This document shows, piece by piece, positions 6,214-12,963 of a DNA stretch of 12,963 bases (positions are counted from its first letter, which is position 1; each line of letters opens with the position of its first letter). The position numbers and the translations under genes are program-made. The stretch is from an uncultured Bacilli bacterium. Its GTDB lineage: Bacteria > Bacillota_I > Bacilli_A > RF39 > UBA660. The notes below the pieces were generated by a model that was not told where the DNA came from, did no database searches, and saw only the letters and a program-made list of their open reading frames with translations. The stretch covers positions 1 to 12,963 of the forward strand of contig CAJTKB010000003.1 of assembly GCA_910576925.1 (NCBI GenBank). Direction: 5' to 3'.

Positions 6214-6249
6214 TCTATTAATATTCTTATATATATTAATAGATTTTTT
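6214..6249 (+). terminator. Intrinsic terminator after the comK-like gene
   Basis: TCTATTAATAT (6214-6224) and ATATTAATAGA (6233-6243) form a perfect 11-bp stem with an 8-base loop, followed directly by six Ts. The stem is A/T-rich but long. It isolates the comK-like transcript from recF. Confidence 0.78.
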
Positions 6250-6297
6250 AATTTTATATATTATTTATTTGATAATTTTATTAAGTATATTTTAATA

Positions 6298-6338
6298 GCA
6301 AAAAATATATTTTTTTGCGCATAAAAGCCTTTTTTATG
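6298..6338 (+). promoter_or_regulatory. Two adjacent inverted repeats just before the recF -10 box
   Basis: GCAAAAAA (6298-6305) pairs with TTTTTTGC (6311-6318), and right after it CATAAAA (6320-6326) pairs with TTTTATG (6332-6338). The second dyad runs into the TG of the extended -10 box. The positions fit operator sites for a regulator of recF-gyrB-gyrA transcription, or a second, weaker terminator for read-through. Function is inferred. Confidence 0.4.
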
Positions 6339-6345
6339 TTATAAT
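6337..6345 (+). promoter_or_regulatory. Extended -10 promoter for recF-gyrB-gyrA
   Basis: TGTTATAAT is a perfect TGnTATAAT extended -10 box. Only a weak -35 (TTGCGC, 6315-6320, 19 bp away) is present, which extended -10 promoters tolerate. Transcription would begin near 6352 with a leader of about 62 bases before recF. No further promoter is evident until after gyrA, so recF, gyrB and gyrA probably form one operon. Confidence 0.65.
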
Positions 6346-6390
6346 GTATTTGTATGTATAGGAATACTGAACTAGGGGATAGGTGATTAA

Positions 6391-6414
6391 ATGAGGAGTT
6401 TTTGTAGGAAATAA
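6391..6414 (+). CDS. Possible 7-codon leader ORF overlapping the recF start
   Basis: An ATG at 6391 opens MRSFCRK and stops at TAA (6412-6414); the last A of the stop is the first base of the recF ATG (TAATG). A G-rich stretch GGGGATAGGTGA (6375-6386) lies 4 bases upstream and could act as its ribosome-binding site. An in-frame stop directly precedes the ATG, so this is not a longer gene. The stop-start overlap is the arrangement seen in translational coupling. It may instead be chance in an A/T-rich leader, with recF using its own TAGGAA site (6405-6410). Confidence 0.3.
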   Translation: MRSFCRK

Positions 6415-7523
6415 TGGAAATTACCAAAATTAAGTTAGTTAATTTTAGAAATTATGCAAAATTAGATATATCTCTTAATAAAACTATGAATATTTTTATT
6501 GGAAATAATGCTCAAGGTAAAACGAATTTATTAGAGGCTGTTATGATTCTTGGACTTACAAAGACTAATAGGAATACAATAGAATCAAATTTAATAAAAT
6601 TCGGAAAGAATAGGGCATCCTTAAAATGTAAAGTTAGAGAGGATAAACTATTAAGAGAATTATCCGTTCAGATTGAAGAAGGAAATAAGAAATTGACTGT
6701 TAATAGTACATTAATAAAGAAAATTTCTGATTATATTTCTAATTTGAATATTATTTCTTTTATGCCAGATGATTTAGAAATTATAAAATCTTCTCCTAGT
6801 ATCAGAAGGAATCTTTTAAACATACAGCTAAGTCAATTATCTAAGAAATATTTGAATACTTATAATGAATATAATAAGATTTTAAAGACAAGGAATGAAT
6901 ATTTGAAAATATTATTCACTAATAGTATTGCTGATAAAAAATATTTAGATATCATTACAGATAAGCTTATTGAAAAAGCTGTTATCATTTATACAATGAG
7001 AAAAGAATATATTGATTTAATAAATGATAAAATAGATAAAATATATGAGGAAATAACAGGTGAAAAGAAATTGTTTGTTCAATATATGCCTAATATAGAA
7101 ATAGATAGTTATGATGAAAATACCATTAGAGATAGTTTGAGTAAGAGTTTAAAAAATCATTATAAGAAAGAACTTAATTATGGAGTTACTATGTATGGTC
7201 CTCATAGAGATGATTTTACTTTTCTATTAGGAGAAAAAGATTTAAAACAATATGGTTCACAAGGACAACAGAAGCTTTCTATTATATGTTATAAGCTTTC
7301 TGAGATTAATATATTTGAGAATATATGTGGAACTAAACCTGTTTTGTTATTTGATGATATTTTTAGTGAACTTGATATTAAAAAGAGAAATAAGTTGTTA
7401 AAATATGTAGAATCTGGTATTCAAAGCATAATAACTACAACAGACTTAAAGAATATTCAAAAGAAGTATTTGACTGATGCATATATTTTTGAAGTAGAAA
7501 ATGGAAATGTTACGAAAAGGTAG
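6414..7523 (+). CDS. recF: DNA replication and repair protein RecF
   Basis: SMC-like ATPase that with RecO and RecR loads RecA at single-strand gaps. The product is 369 residues, normal length. The N-terminus ITKIKLVNFRNY is typical. Walker A is GNNAQGKTN at 30-38; the conserved FMPDDLEIIKSSPSIRR is at 116-132; YGPHRDDF is at 261-268; the ABC signature SQGQQKLSII is at 282-291; Walker B and D-loop LLFDDIFSELD are at 311-321. The start ATG follows TAGGAA by 3 bases and overlaps the stop of a possible leader ORF. gyrB begins 7 bases after the recF stop, and the recF stop lies inside the gyrB ribosome-binding region, so the two are almost certainly co-transcribed. The S4-domain gene that often precedes recF is absent. 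Confidence 0.98.
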   Translation: MEITKIKLVNFRNYAKLDISLNKTMNIFIGNNAQGKTNLLEAVMILGLTKTNRNTIESNLIKFGKNRASLKCKVREDKLLRELSVQIEEGNKKLTVNSTLIKKISDYISNLNIISFMPDDLEIIKSSPSIRRNLLNIQLSQLSKKYLNTYNEYNKILKTRNEYLKILFTNSIADKKYLDIITDKLIEKAVIIYTMRKEYIDLINDKIDKIYEEITGEKKLFVQYMPNIEIDSYDENTIRDSLSKSLKNHYKKELNYGVTMYGPHRDDFTFLLGEKDLKQYGSQGQQKLSIICYKLSEINIFENICGTKPVLLFDDIFSELDIKKRNKLLKYVESGIQSIITTTDLKNIQKKYLTDAYIFEVENGNVTKR

Positions 7524-7530
7524 GGATTTT

Positions 7531-9459
7531 ATGGATATGGAAGAAAAAGTTGAAACTAAATATGATTCTTCAGCTATTCAGGTTTTAGAAGGATTAGAGG
7601 CAGTTAGAAAGCGTCCTGGAATGTATATTGGGTCTACTAGTGTTAGAGGACTTCATCATTTAGTATGGGAAATAGTCGATAATGCAATAGATGAAGCTTT
7701 AGCTGGTTTCTGTAAGCATATTGAAGTAACAATTAATAAGGGTAATAGTATTACAGTAAAAGATGATGGTCGTGGTATACCAGTTGATGTTCATCCAAAA
7801 ACTCATAAAAGTACAGTAGAAACTGTTTATACAGTACTTCATGCTGGTGGAAAATTTGGCGGAGGTGGATATAAGGTATCAGGTGGACTTCATGGAGTTG
7901 GTGCGAGTGTTGTTAATGCTTTAAGTGAATGGTTAGAAGTTAGAGTGTACAAAAACAGTAATGTTTATTTTCAAAGATATAGTAATGGTGGACATCCAGA
8001 AGAGGAACTTAAAATAATAGATTCTTGTGATGATGATAGAACTGGAACTACTGTAACTTTTAAACCTGATCCAGATATATTTACTGATACTACAGTTTAT
8101 GATTATGAAATATTAAAAACTAGACTTAGAGAATTAGCATTTTTAAATAGAGGTTTACGTATTACTTTGTATGATTTAAGAGATATTGAAAAGAATGATA
8201 GTTTTTATTATGAAGGTGGTATTCGTGAATATGTTGAAATGCTTAATAAAAATAAAAATGCAATACACGATACTATTATTGATGTAATGGGTGAAGATAA
8301 GGGAATTTCTTTAGAGGTTGCTCTTCAATATAATGAGACTTACAATTCTTCTATATATTCCTTTGTAAATAATATTACAACCCCTGAAGGTGGTACACAT
8401 GAAGATGGTGTTAGACGTGCTCTTACTAGAATTTTAAATAAATATGCAACTAGTAATGGGATATTAAAAGAAAAAGATGATGCCTTGACTGGTGATGATG
8501 TACGTGAGGGTATTACAATGATCATTTCTATTAAACATCCTAACCCACAATTTGAGGGTCAAACTAAAACTAAACTTGGTAATAGTGAGGTAAGAAGTAT
8601 TGCTGATAAGATATTTAGTGAAGCATTTGAAAGATTTCTTATGGAAAATCCTGATCAAGCTAAGGTTATTGTGGAAAAAAGTATGACAGCTTCACGTGCA
8701 AGGGTTGCTGCTAAACGTGCTCGAGAATTAACTCGTCGTAAGGGAGATTTAGATGTTACTAACTTTTATGGAAAATTATCTGATTGTAAGAGTAAAGATC
8801 CTAGTGAAAGTGAAATATTCTTAGTCGAAGGAGATTCAGCTGGTGGTTCTGCTATAAAAGCACGTAATAGTATTACACAGGCTATTTTACCTCTTAGAGG
8901 TAAAATATTAAATGTAGAAAAGGCAAGACTTGATAGGGCTTTATCTAATGAGGAAATAAGAACTATTATAACAGCATTTGGAACAGGTATAGGAGAAGAA
9001 TTTAATTTGGATAAACTTAGATATCATAAGATTATTATAATGACTGATGCTGATGTAGATGGCTCACATATCAGAGTATTATTATTGACTTTATTTTATC
9101 GTTTTTTTAGACCTATTGTTGAAGCTGGTCATGTTTATGCAGCTCAGCCCCCTTTATATAGAATTACTCATGGTAAAGTTAGAAAATATGTTTTAGACGA
9201 TGATGAGAGGGATGAGTATTTAGCTACTTTATCACCTAATACTAAATATGAAATTGCTCGTATGAAAGGTTTAGGTGAGATGGATGCTGATGAGTTATAT
9301 GAAACTACTATGGATATCAATCAAAGAGTTTTAAAGAAAATAACAGTTGAAGATGTTTTAGCAGCTGATGAAGCTTTTTCAAGACTTATGGGTGAAGAAG
9401 TAGCACCAAGACGTGATTTTATTGAAAAGAATGCAACATATGCGAACTTAGATATTTAG
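7531..9459 (+). CDS. gyrB: DNA gyrase subunit B
   Basis: ATPase subunit of the A2B2 gyrase that introduces negative supercoils. I start it at the ATG at 7531, just after GGTAGGGA (7519-7526), giving 642 residues; an earlier in-frame ATG at 7501 would overlap recF and sit before this site. The GHKL ATPase domain shows EIVDNAIDEA (47-56, with the catalytic Glu and the Mg-binding Asn), KDDGRGIP (78-85) and GGLHGVGASVVNALS (118-132). QTKTKLG (344-350) carries the conserved transducer Lys. The TOPRIM domain has EGDSAGGS (433-440), PLRGKILNVEKA (454-465) and DADVDGSH (506-513), followed by QPPLYR (539-544). There is no long insertion, as expected in Gram-positive GyrB. gyrA follows 15 bases later. 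Confidence 0.98.
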   Translation: MDMEEKVETKYDSSAIQVLEGLEAVRKRPGMYIGSTSVRGLHHLVWEIVDNAIDEALAGFCKHIEVTINKGNSITVKDDGRGIPVDVHPKTHKSTVETVYTVLHAGGKFGGGGYKVSGGLHGVGASVVNALSEWLEVRVYKNSNVYFQRYSNGGHPEEELKIIDSCDDDRTGTTVTFKPDPDIFTDTTVYDYEILKTRLRELAFLNRGLRITLYDLRDIEKNDSFYYEGGIREYVEMLNKNKNAIHDTIIDVMGEDKGISLEVALQYNETYNSSIYSFVNNITTPEGGTHEDGVRRALTRILNKYATSNGILKEKDDALTGDDVREGITMIISIKHPNPQFEGQTKTKLGNSEVRSIADKIFSEAFERFLMENPDQAKVIVEKSMTASRARVAAKRARELTRRKGDLDVTNFYGKLSDCKSKDPSESEIFLVEGDSAGGSAIKARNSITQAILPLRGKILNVEKARLDRALSNEEIRTIITAFGTGIGEEFNLDKLRYHKIIIMTDADVDGSHIRVLLLTLFYRFFRPIVEAGHVYAAQPPLYRITHGKVRKYVLDDDERDEYLATLSPNTKYEIARMKGLGEMDADELYETTMDINQRVLKKITVEDVLAADEAFSRLMGEEVAPRRDFIEKNATYANLDI

Positions 9460-9474
9460 GGGAGGTAAAAAATA

Positions 9475-11970
9475 ATGGATAGATTAGAACATAATAATAT
9501 AGTAAAAGAGATTGAGGATTCGTTTTTAGATTATTCTATGAGTGTTATTACAGCTAGAGCTATTCCTGATTTAAGAGATGGATTAAAACCAGTTCATAGG
9601 CGTATTTTATATTCTATGTATGAATCTGGTTATACTCCTGATAAACCGCATAAGAAGAGTGCTAAAACTGTTGGAGAAGTTATGGGTAATTATCATCCAC
9701 ATGGTGATAGTTCTATATATGAAGCAATGGTTCGTATGGCACAAGATTTTTCTTATCGTTATATGCTTATAGATGGTCATGGTAACTTTGGTAATATTGA
9801 GGGATATGGTGCTGCAGCAATGCGTTATACAGAATCGCGTCTTTCTAAAATGTCATTGGAATTATTAAGAAATATTAATAAAGATACAGTTAACTTTATG
9901 CCTAATTTTGATGAGTCTACAAAAGAACCAGTAGTTTTGCCTTCTAGATTTCCTAATATTCTTGTTAATGGAACAATGGGAATTGCTGTAGGTATGGCTA
10001 CTAATATTCCACCTCATAATTTAAGTGAAGTAATAGATGGTTGTGTTGCTTATATTGATAATCCTGATATTGATTTAGATGGCTTAATGCAATATATTAA
10101 GGGCCCAGATTTTCCAACAGGTGCAACTATTTTAGGTAATAGTGGAATTCGTAAGGCTTATGAGACTGGGCGAGGTTCTATTACTATTAGAAGTAAAGCT
10201 AGAATAGAAGAAGAGAATGGAAAACATTATATTATTATTGATGAGGTTCCTTATGGAATTAATACACTTGATTTGAAAAATAAGGTTGCGGAGCTTGTAC
10301 ATAATAAGGTTATTGAGGGAATTAGTGATTATCATACTGATTTAAAGAATGGTATAAAAATTACTATTACTTTAAAGAAAGATGCAAATGCACAAGTGGT
10401 TCTTAATAATTTATATAAGCATACATCATTTCAAACTAATTATGGAATTATATTTTTAATGCTTGATCAGGGTGTTCCCAAAACTCTTGGTCTTAAGGAT
10501 ATTATCGTAAAATATGTTGATTATCAAAAGGAAGTTATTATTCGTCGTACTAAATTTGATTTAGATAAGGACGAGAAACGTGCTCATATTTTAGAGGGGT
10601 TAAAGATAGCGCTTGATCATATTGATGCAATTATACAGTTAATTAAATCTAGTAAAAGTGATGAAGAGGCAATGAATGGTTTAATTAATACTTATAATTT
10701 AAGTGAGGCTCAAGCTCAGGCTATTTTGGAAATGAAGCTTAGAAGACTTACTGGATTAGAACGTGATAAAATTGAGAATGAGTTGAGTGCTTTGCTTGCT
10801 GAAATTGAAGAATTAAAAGCAATACTTGCTAGTGATGAGAGGATTTTAAATATTATTAAAGAAGAAATGCTTGAAATAAAGAATAAATATGGTGATGAAA
10901 GACGTACAAATATTGATATGACTGCAATAGAATATATAGAGGATGAATCATTAATACCAGTTGAAGATATTATAGTTACTTTAACAAATAATGGGTATAT
11001 AAAACGTGTAAAAAGTGATGTGTATAAAGCACAAAATCGTGGTGGTGTTGGTATTAAGGGAATGTCTACTAATGAAGAGGATTTTGTAGATAGCTTAGTT
11101 AATATGAAAACTCATGATTATATATTATTCTTCTCTAATTATGGTAGAGTATATAGATTAAAAGGATATGAAATACCTGAATTTGCAAGACAGTCTAAGG
11201 GAATTCCAATTATAAATTTACTTGCTCTTGATAAAGAAGAAAAAATTACTTCAATTATTAATGTTTCTTCAGAAAATAATGATATTAAGTATTTAGTATT
11301 TGTTACAAAGAGTGGTTTGATAAAGAGAACAGCACTTGAAGAATTTGATTCTATTAGAACTGGTGGAAAGATTGCTATTACACTAAAAGAAGATGATCAA
11401 TTAATAAGTGTTCGGAAAACTTCAGGTGATGATGAAATTATTATTGGTGCTAGTAATGGTCATATGGTTAGATTCAATGAGAATGAAGTTAGATGTATGG
11501 GACGTAGTGCTAGTGGTGTTAAAGGAATAGATTTAACAAATAGTTATGTAGTTGGTTCTGAAGTTGTTAAACCTAATCAATATGTCTTAATTGTTACAGA
11601 AAAGGGCTATGGTAAGCAAACTTTGATAGATGAGTATAGATTGACTCATAGAGGCAGTAAGGGTGTTAAAGCACTAAATATGACTGATAAAAATGGTGCT
11701 ATTGTTTCTATAAAAACAATTGATAATATTGAAGATAATGATTTGATGATTATTACAACTAGTGGTGTAATTATTAGATTACCATTACATCAAGTTTCTG
11801 TATTAAAAAGAGCAACTCAAGGAGTTAGATTGATTAATTTGAGGGAAGACCAGATTGTATCTACTGTTGCTATAGTTAATAAGGAATTAAGTGATGATGA
11901 GGTAACTAATGATACCGAAGTAACTGCTAATAGTGATTTGACTAATAGTAATAATGAAGAGACTATTTAA
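9475..11970 (+). CDS. gyrA: DNA gyrase subunit A
   Basis: DNA-cleaving subunit of gyrase. The product is 831 residues. A strong ribosome-binding site AGGGGAGGT overlaps the gyrB stop, 9 bases before the ATG. The catalytic Tyr118 lies in AAMRYTESRL. The quinolone-contact region HPHGDSSIYEAM carries Ser79 and Glu83, the equivalents of E. coli Ser83 and Asp87, so it looks like an unmutated Gram-positive form. The C-terminal domain from about 495 contains repeated beta-pinwheel blades. The GyrA box is QNRGGVG at 520-526, whereas the usual form is Q(R/K)RGG(R/K)G, so two basic positions are replaced; as a box is present, gyrase is still favoured over ParC. The position directly after gyrB next to oriC agrees. 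The tail after about 803 is acidic and Asn/Thr-rich, and its last codons form part of the terminator stem. Confidence 0.97.
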   Translation: MDRLEHNNIVKEIEDSFLDYSMSVITARAIPDLRDGLKPVHRRILYSMYESGYTPDKPHKKSAKTVGEVMGNYHPHGDSSIYEAMVRMAQDFSYRYMLIDGHGNFGNIEGYGAAAMRYTESRLSKMSLELLRNINKDTVNFMPNFDESTKEPVVLPSRFPNILVNGTMGIAVGMATNIPPHNLSEVIDGCVAYIDNPDIDLDGLMQYIKGPDFPTGATILGNSGIRKAYETGRGSITIRSKARIEEENGKHYIIIDEVPYGINTLDLKNKVAELVHNKVIEGISDYHTDLKNGIKITITLKKDANAQVVLNNLYKHTSFQTNYGIIFLMLDQGVPKTLGLKDIIVKYVDYQKEVIIRRTKFDLDKDEKRAHILEGLKIALDHIDAIIQLIKSSKSDEEAMNGLINTYNLSEAQAQAILEMKLRRLTGLERDKIENELSALLAEIEELKAILASDERILNIIKEEMLEIKNKYGDERRTNIDMTAIEYIEDESLIPVEDIIVTLTNNGYIKRVKSDVYKAQNRGGVGIKGMSTNEEDFVDSLVNMKTHDYILFFSNYGRVYRLKGYEIPEFARQSKGIPIINLLALDKEEKITSIINVSSENNDIKYLVFVTKSGLIKRTALEEFDSIRTGGKIAITLKEDDQLISVRKTSGDDEIIIGASNGHMVRFNENEVRCMGRSASGVKGIDLTNSYVVGSEVVKPNQYVLIVTEKGYGKQTLIDEYRLTHRGSKGVKALNMTDKNGAIVSIKTIDNIEDNDLMIITTSGVIIRLPLHQVSVLKRATQGVRLINLREDQIVSTVAIVNKELSDDEVTNDTEVTANSDLTNSNNEETI

Positions 11971-11986
11971 AGAATAGTCTTTTTTA
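11957..11986 (+). terminator. Intrinsic terminator overlapping the end of gyrA
   Basis: AGACTATT (11960-11967) pairs with AATAGTCT (11973-11980) around a 5-base loop, and the stem can extend with AAG pairing to TTT. The run of Ts from 11980 to 11985 follows. The gyrA stop codon lies in the loop, so the last codons double as terminator stem. This closes the recF-gyrB-gyrA transcript. Confidence 0.85.
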
Positions 11987-12100
11987 TTTGTAAATAATAT
12001 CGAACTATTGTTTGTTGTTAATGGGATACGTATTGTATACTATTTCTGTATTTGTAAATGATTACTAATGTTGAATAATTTTTATGATATAAATTTATTA

Positions 12101-12116
12101 TGTTTCACGTGAAACA
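12101..12116. other. parS: parS site 1 (ParB/Spo0J centromere site)
   Basis: TGTTTCACGTGAAACA is a perfect match to the B. subtilis parS consensus TGTTNCACGTGAAACA and a full 16-bp palindrome; the symmetry extends to 18 bp. ParB binds it, spreads and recruits SMC so that sister origins separate. It lies 131 bp after the gyrA stop codon. Confidence 0.95.
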
Positions 12117-12196
12117 TTGATAATTGAAATCAGGATTTTAATTCTATGAATTGAATTATAGATCTACGTATTTATAATTTGTGAAATTATAATATT

Positions 12197-12210
12197 GTTT
12201 TCTGGGAAAT
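12197..12210. other. Decayed Noc-type site in unit 1
   Basis: GTTTTCTGGGAAAT matches 11 of 14 bases of the Noc-binding consensus ATTTCCCGGGAAAT, with the right half intact. It occupies the same place in its repeat unit, between parS and the TTTAATGTAAAATT block, as the perfect copies in units 2 and 3. It may bind weakly or be a relic. Confidence 0.5.
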
Positions 12211-12510
12211 AGGGCACTTTTTTAATATGTTTTAGAAATGATCAATAATATTTAATGTAAAATTTTTTCTTGCTTTAGTATTTAACGTATAAATTGATTG
12301 TAGTTTAGTATAATAGATATTAATAGTTTTAAATAGGTAAATTATAATAGTTAATAATAAAATATTTGTTAGTTAGGTTACTATATGATTATTCTAATTA
12401 TTTATAAATTAATCTTTAGTTATTTAAGTATAATGATATTGGAATATAGTTTATATTGTACTCCAAAAGTGAATTTTAAATATTAAGTAAGTCCAGAATA
12501 ATAAAAGTAA

Positions 12511-12526
12511 TGTTTCACGTGAAACA
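12511..12526. other. parS: parS site 2 within a 30-bp perfect palindrome
   Basis: The core is the same perfect TGTTTCACGTGAAACA. The flanks continue the symmetry outwards (AAAGTAA on the left, TTACTTT on the right), so the whole of 12504-12533 is one perfect palindrome. This is longer symmetry than at sites 1 and 3. Confidence 0.95.
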
Positions 12527-12567
12527 TTACTTTATATTTATTCTAATAATATTTTTTGCCTTCAATT

Positions 12568-12581
12568 ATTTCCCGGGAAAT
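12568..12581. other. Noc-binding site (NBS) in unit 2
   Basis: ATTTCCCGGGAAAT is identical to the B. subtilis Noc-binding consensus and sits in a 20-bp perfect palindrome (12565-12584). Noc, a ParB relative, binds such sites and the membrane to keep the division septum off the nucleoid. Its centre is 56 bp from the centre of parS 2. CCCGGG is otherwise absent outside this array, so chance is very unlikely. Confidence 0.88.
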
Positions 12582-12790
12582 AATAAAATGAATTTTAATG
12601 TAAAATTATACTTTATTTAACATATAAGCTAATTAAATTTTAATATAAAAGGTGCGAATAAATTAATCATTAATGACTAAATAAATATCTATTAAATGCT
12701 ATTGTTATTCGAATTATTTAAATAAATCTTATACTGTATTCTGAAAAGCAATTATAATTATTAAAGAATATCTTACACTAATAAAGATAT

Positions 12791-12806
12791 TGTTTCACGT
12801 GAAACA
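12791..12806. other. parS: parS site 3
   Basis: A third perfect TGTTTCACGTGAAACA, exactly 280 bp after site 2. The right flank is identical to that of site 2 for 14 more bases, but the left flank differs, so symmetry stops at 16 bp. Confidence 0.95.
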
Positions 12807-12849
12807 TTACTTTATATTTACTTTAATAACACCTTTTTTACTTCCAATT

Positions 12850-12863
12850 ATTTCCCGGGAAAT
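12850..12863. other. Noc-binding site (NBS) in unit 3
   Basis: A second perfect ATTTCCCGGGAAAT, in a 20-bp palindrome (12847-12866) identical to that of unit 2. Its centre is 58 bp from the centre of parS 3 and 282 bp from the unit 2 site. Confidence 0.88.
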
Positions 12864-12934
12864 AATAAAATAAAGTTTAATGTAAAATTATACTTTATTT
12901 AACATATAAATTAATTGAAATTTAGTATAAGAGT

Positions 12935-12943
12935 TGTGGATAA
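12935..12943 (-). other. Perfect DnaA box in repeat unit 3
   Basis: TGTGGATAA is the exact complement of TTATCCACA, the strict DnaA-box consensus, and I find no other exact copy in the window. The same place in unit 2 (12653-12661) reads TGCGAATAA, two mismatches away, and unit 1 lacks it. It may be a DnaA-binding site outside the core origin, or one hit arising by chance in A/T-rich DNA. Confidence 0.5.
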
Positions 12944-12963
12944 ATAGATTGTAAATAATTAAA

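Larger units (their letters stand above)
12024..12963. repeat. Diverged tandem repeat carrying paired parS and Noc-type sites
   Basis: The 977 bases after the gyrA terminator hold no ORF, tRNA or rRNA that I can support. They form at least three diverged units. Each has a parS site, a Noc-type palindrome about 56-95 bp later, then a conserved block containing TTTAATGTAAAATT (12251, 12594, 12876) and TATTTAAC(A/G)TATAA, then a spacer. Units 2 and 3 are closest: 30 identical bases begin at each parS (12511 and 12791) and most later positions align at an offset of 280-282. Unit 1 begins 410 bp earlier and is more decayed, with about 38 extra bases between its two sites. Before unit 1 (11987-12100) I see nothing else convincing. 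The array may continue past the window end. Confidence 0.85.

Noticed and set aside
8340..8658. Two overlapping minus-strand frames inside gyrB, and similar ones inside dnaN (5242-5457) and gyrA (10132-10335).
   Set aside because: All are antisense shadows of conserved genes in A/T-rich DNA, with no supporting signals.
8670..8678. TGTGGAAAA, a DnaA-box variant, inside gyrB.
   Set aside because: A lone one-mismatch match within coding sequence is expected by chance at this base composition.
8690..8705. TTCACGTGCA inside gyrB resembling a parS core.
   Set aside because: Only the central CACGTG and a few flanking bases match; about 6 of 16 positions differ from parS, and the codons encode a conserved gyrase stretch (ASRARVAAKRA).
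12511..12866. CRISPR-like or insertion-sequence interpretation of the repeats after gyrA.
   Set aside because: Repeat units are about 280 bp and diverged with no short identical repeats and unique spacers, no transposase ORF and no terminal inverted repeats; the palindromes match parS and Noc sites exactly.
11987..12963. Possible tRNA or small RNA in the post-gyrA gap.
   Set aside because: No cloverleaf, T-loop motif or promoter-plus-terminator pair could be found; the structure present is explained by palindromic protein-binding sites.

Overview
This window is a chromosomal replication-origin neighbourhood from a strongly A/T-rich low-GC Gram-positive bacterium (Bacillota). The gene order yidC-rnpA-rpmH (leftward), then dnaA-dnaN-recF-gyrB-gyrA (rightward), is the classic oriC order. 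The standard bacterial code is in use: TGG is used for Trp and dnaA ends at TGA, so this is not a Mycoplasma-type code. A ComK-family protein, Bacillus-type parS sites and Noc-type sites all point to the Bacilli side of the phylum. An uncultured, very A/T-rich gut-type Bacilli lineage is a plausible guess, but the species cannot be named from this sequence.

Left part (1-1546, minus strand): a consensus sigma-A promoter drives rpmH (a 40-residue L34, shorter than usual). A hairpin with a U-tract separates it from the overlapping pair rnpA-yidC (RNase P protein and a lipoprotein-type membrane insertase). Between this unit and dnaA lies an extra rightward gene (1694-2563) with its own promoter and terminator. 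It encodes an unnamed 289-residue protein with a transglutaminase-like Cys-His-Asp pattern.

Origin (about 2679-2885 and 4275-4432): two clusters of DnaA-box-like 9-mers flank dnaA. One is upstream and contains nested inverted repeats. The other lies between dnaA and dnaN, has two perfect TTATNCACA boxes 11 bp apart, and is followed by a 40-base pure A/T tract. This is the bipartite origin layout known from B. subtilis.

Replication and repair genes (4433-11970): dnaN ends in a good terminator. The next slot, often occupied before recF by a small S4-domain gene, instead holds a self-contained comK-like gene with its own promoter, leader dyad and terminator. Then a new promoter starts recF-gyrB-gyrA, with a possible 7-codon leader ORF overlapping the recF start.

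Right end (11987-12963): there is no gene here. Three perfect 16-bp parS sites (ParB centromere) alternate with two perfect and one decayed copy of the 14-bp Noc-binding palindrome, embedded in a diverged tandem repeat of roughly 280-410 bp. The third unit also carries the window's only perfect TTATCCACA DnaA box. This array of paired parS and Noc sites is the most unusual feature of the window. It suggests that ParB-directed chromosome segregation and Noc-directed division control are loaded side by side close to the origin.
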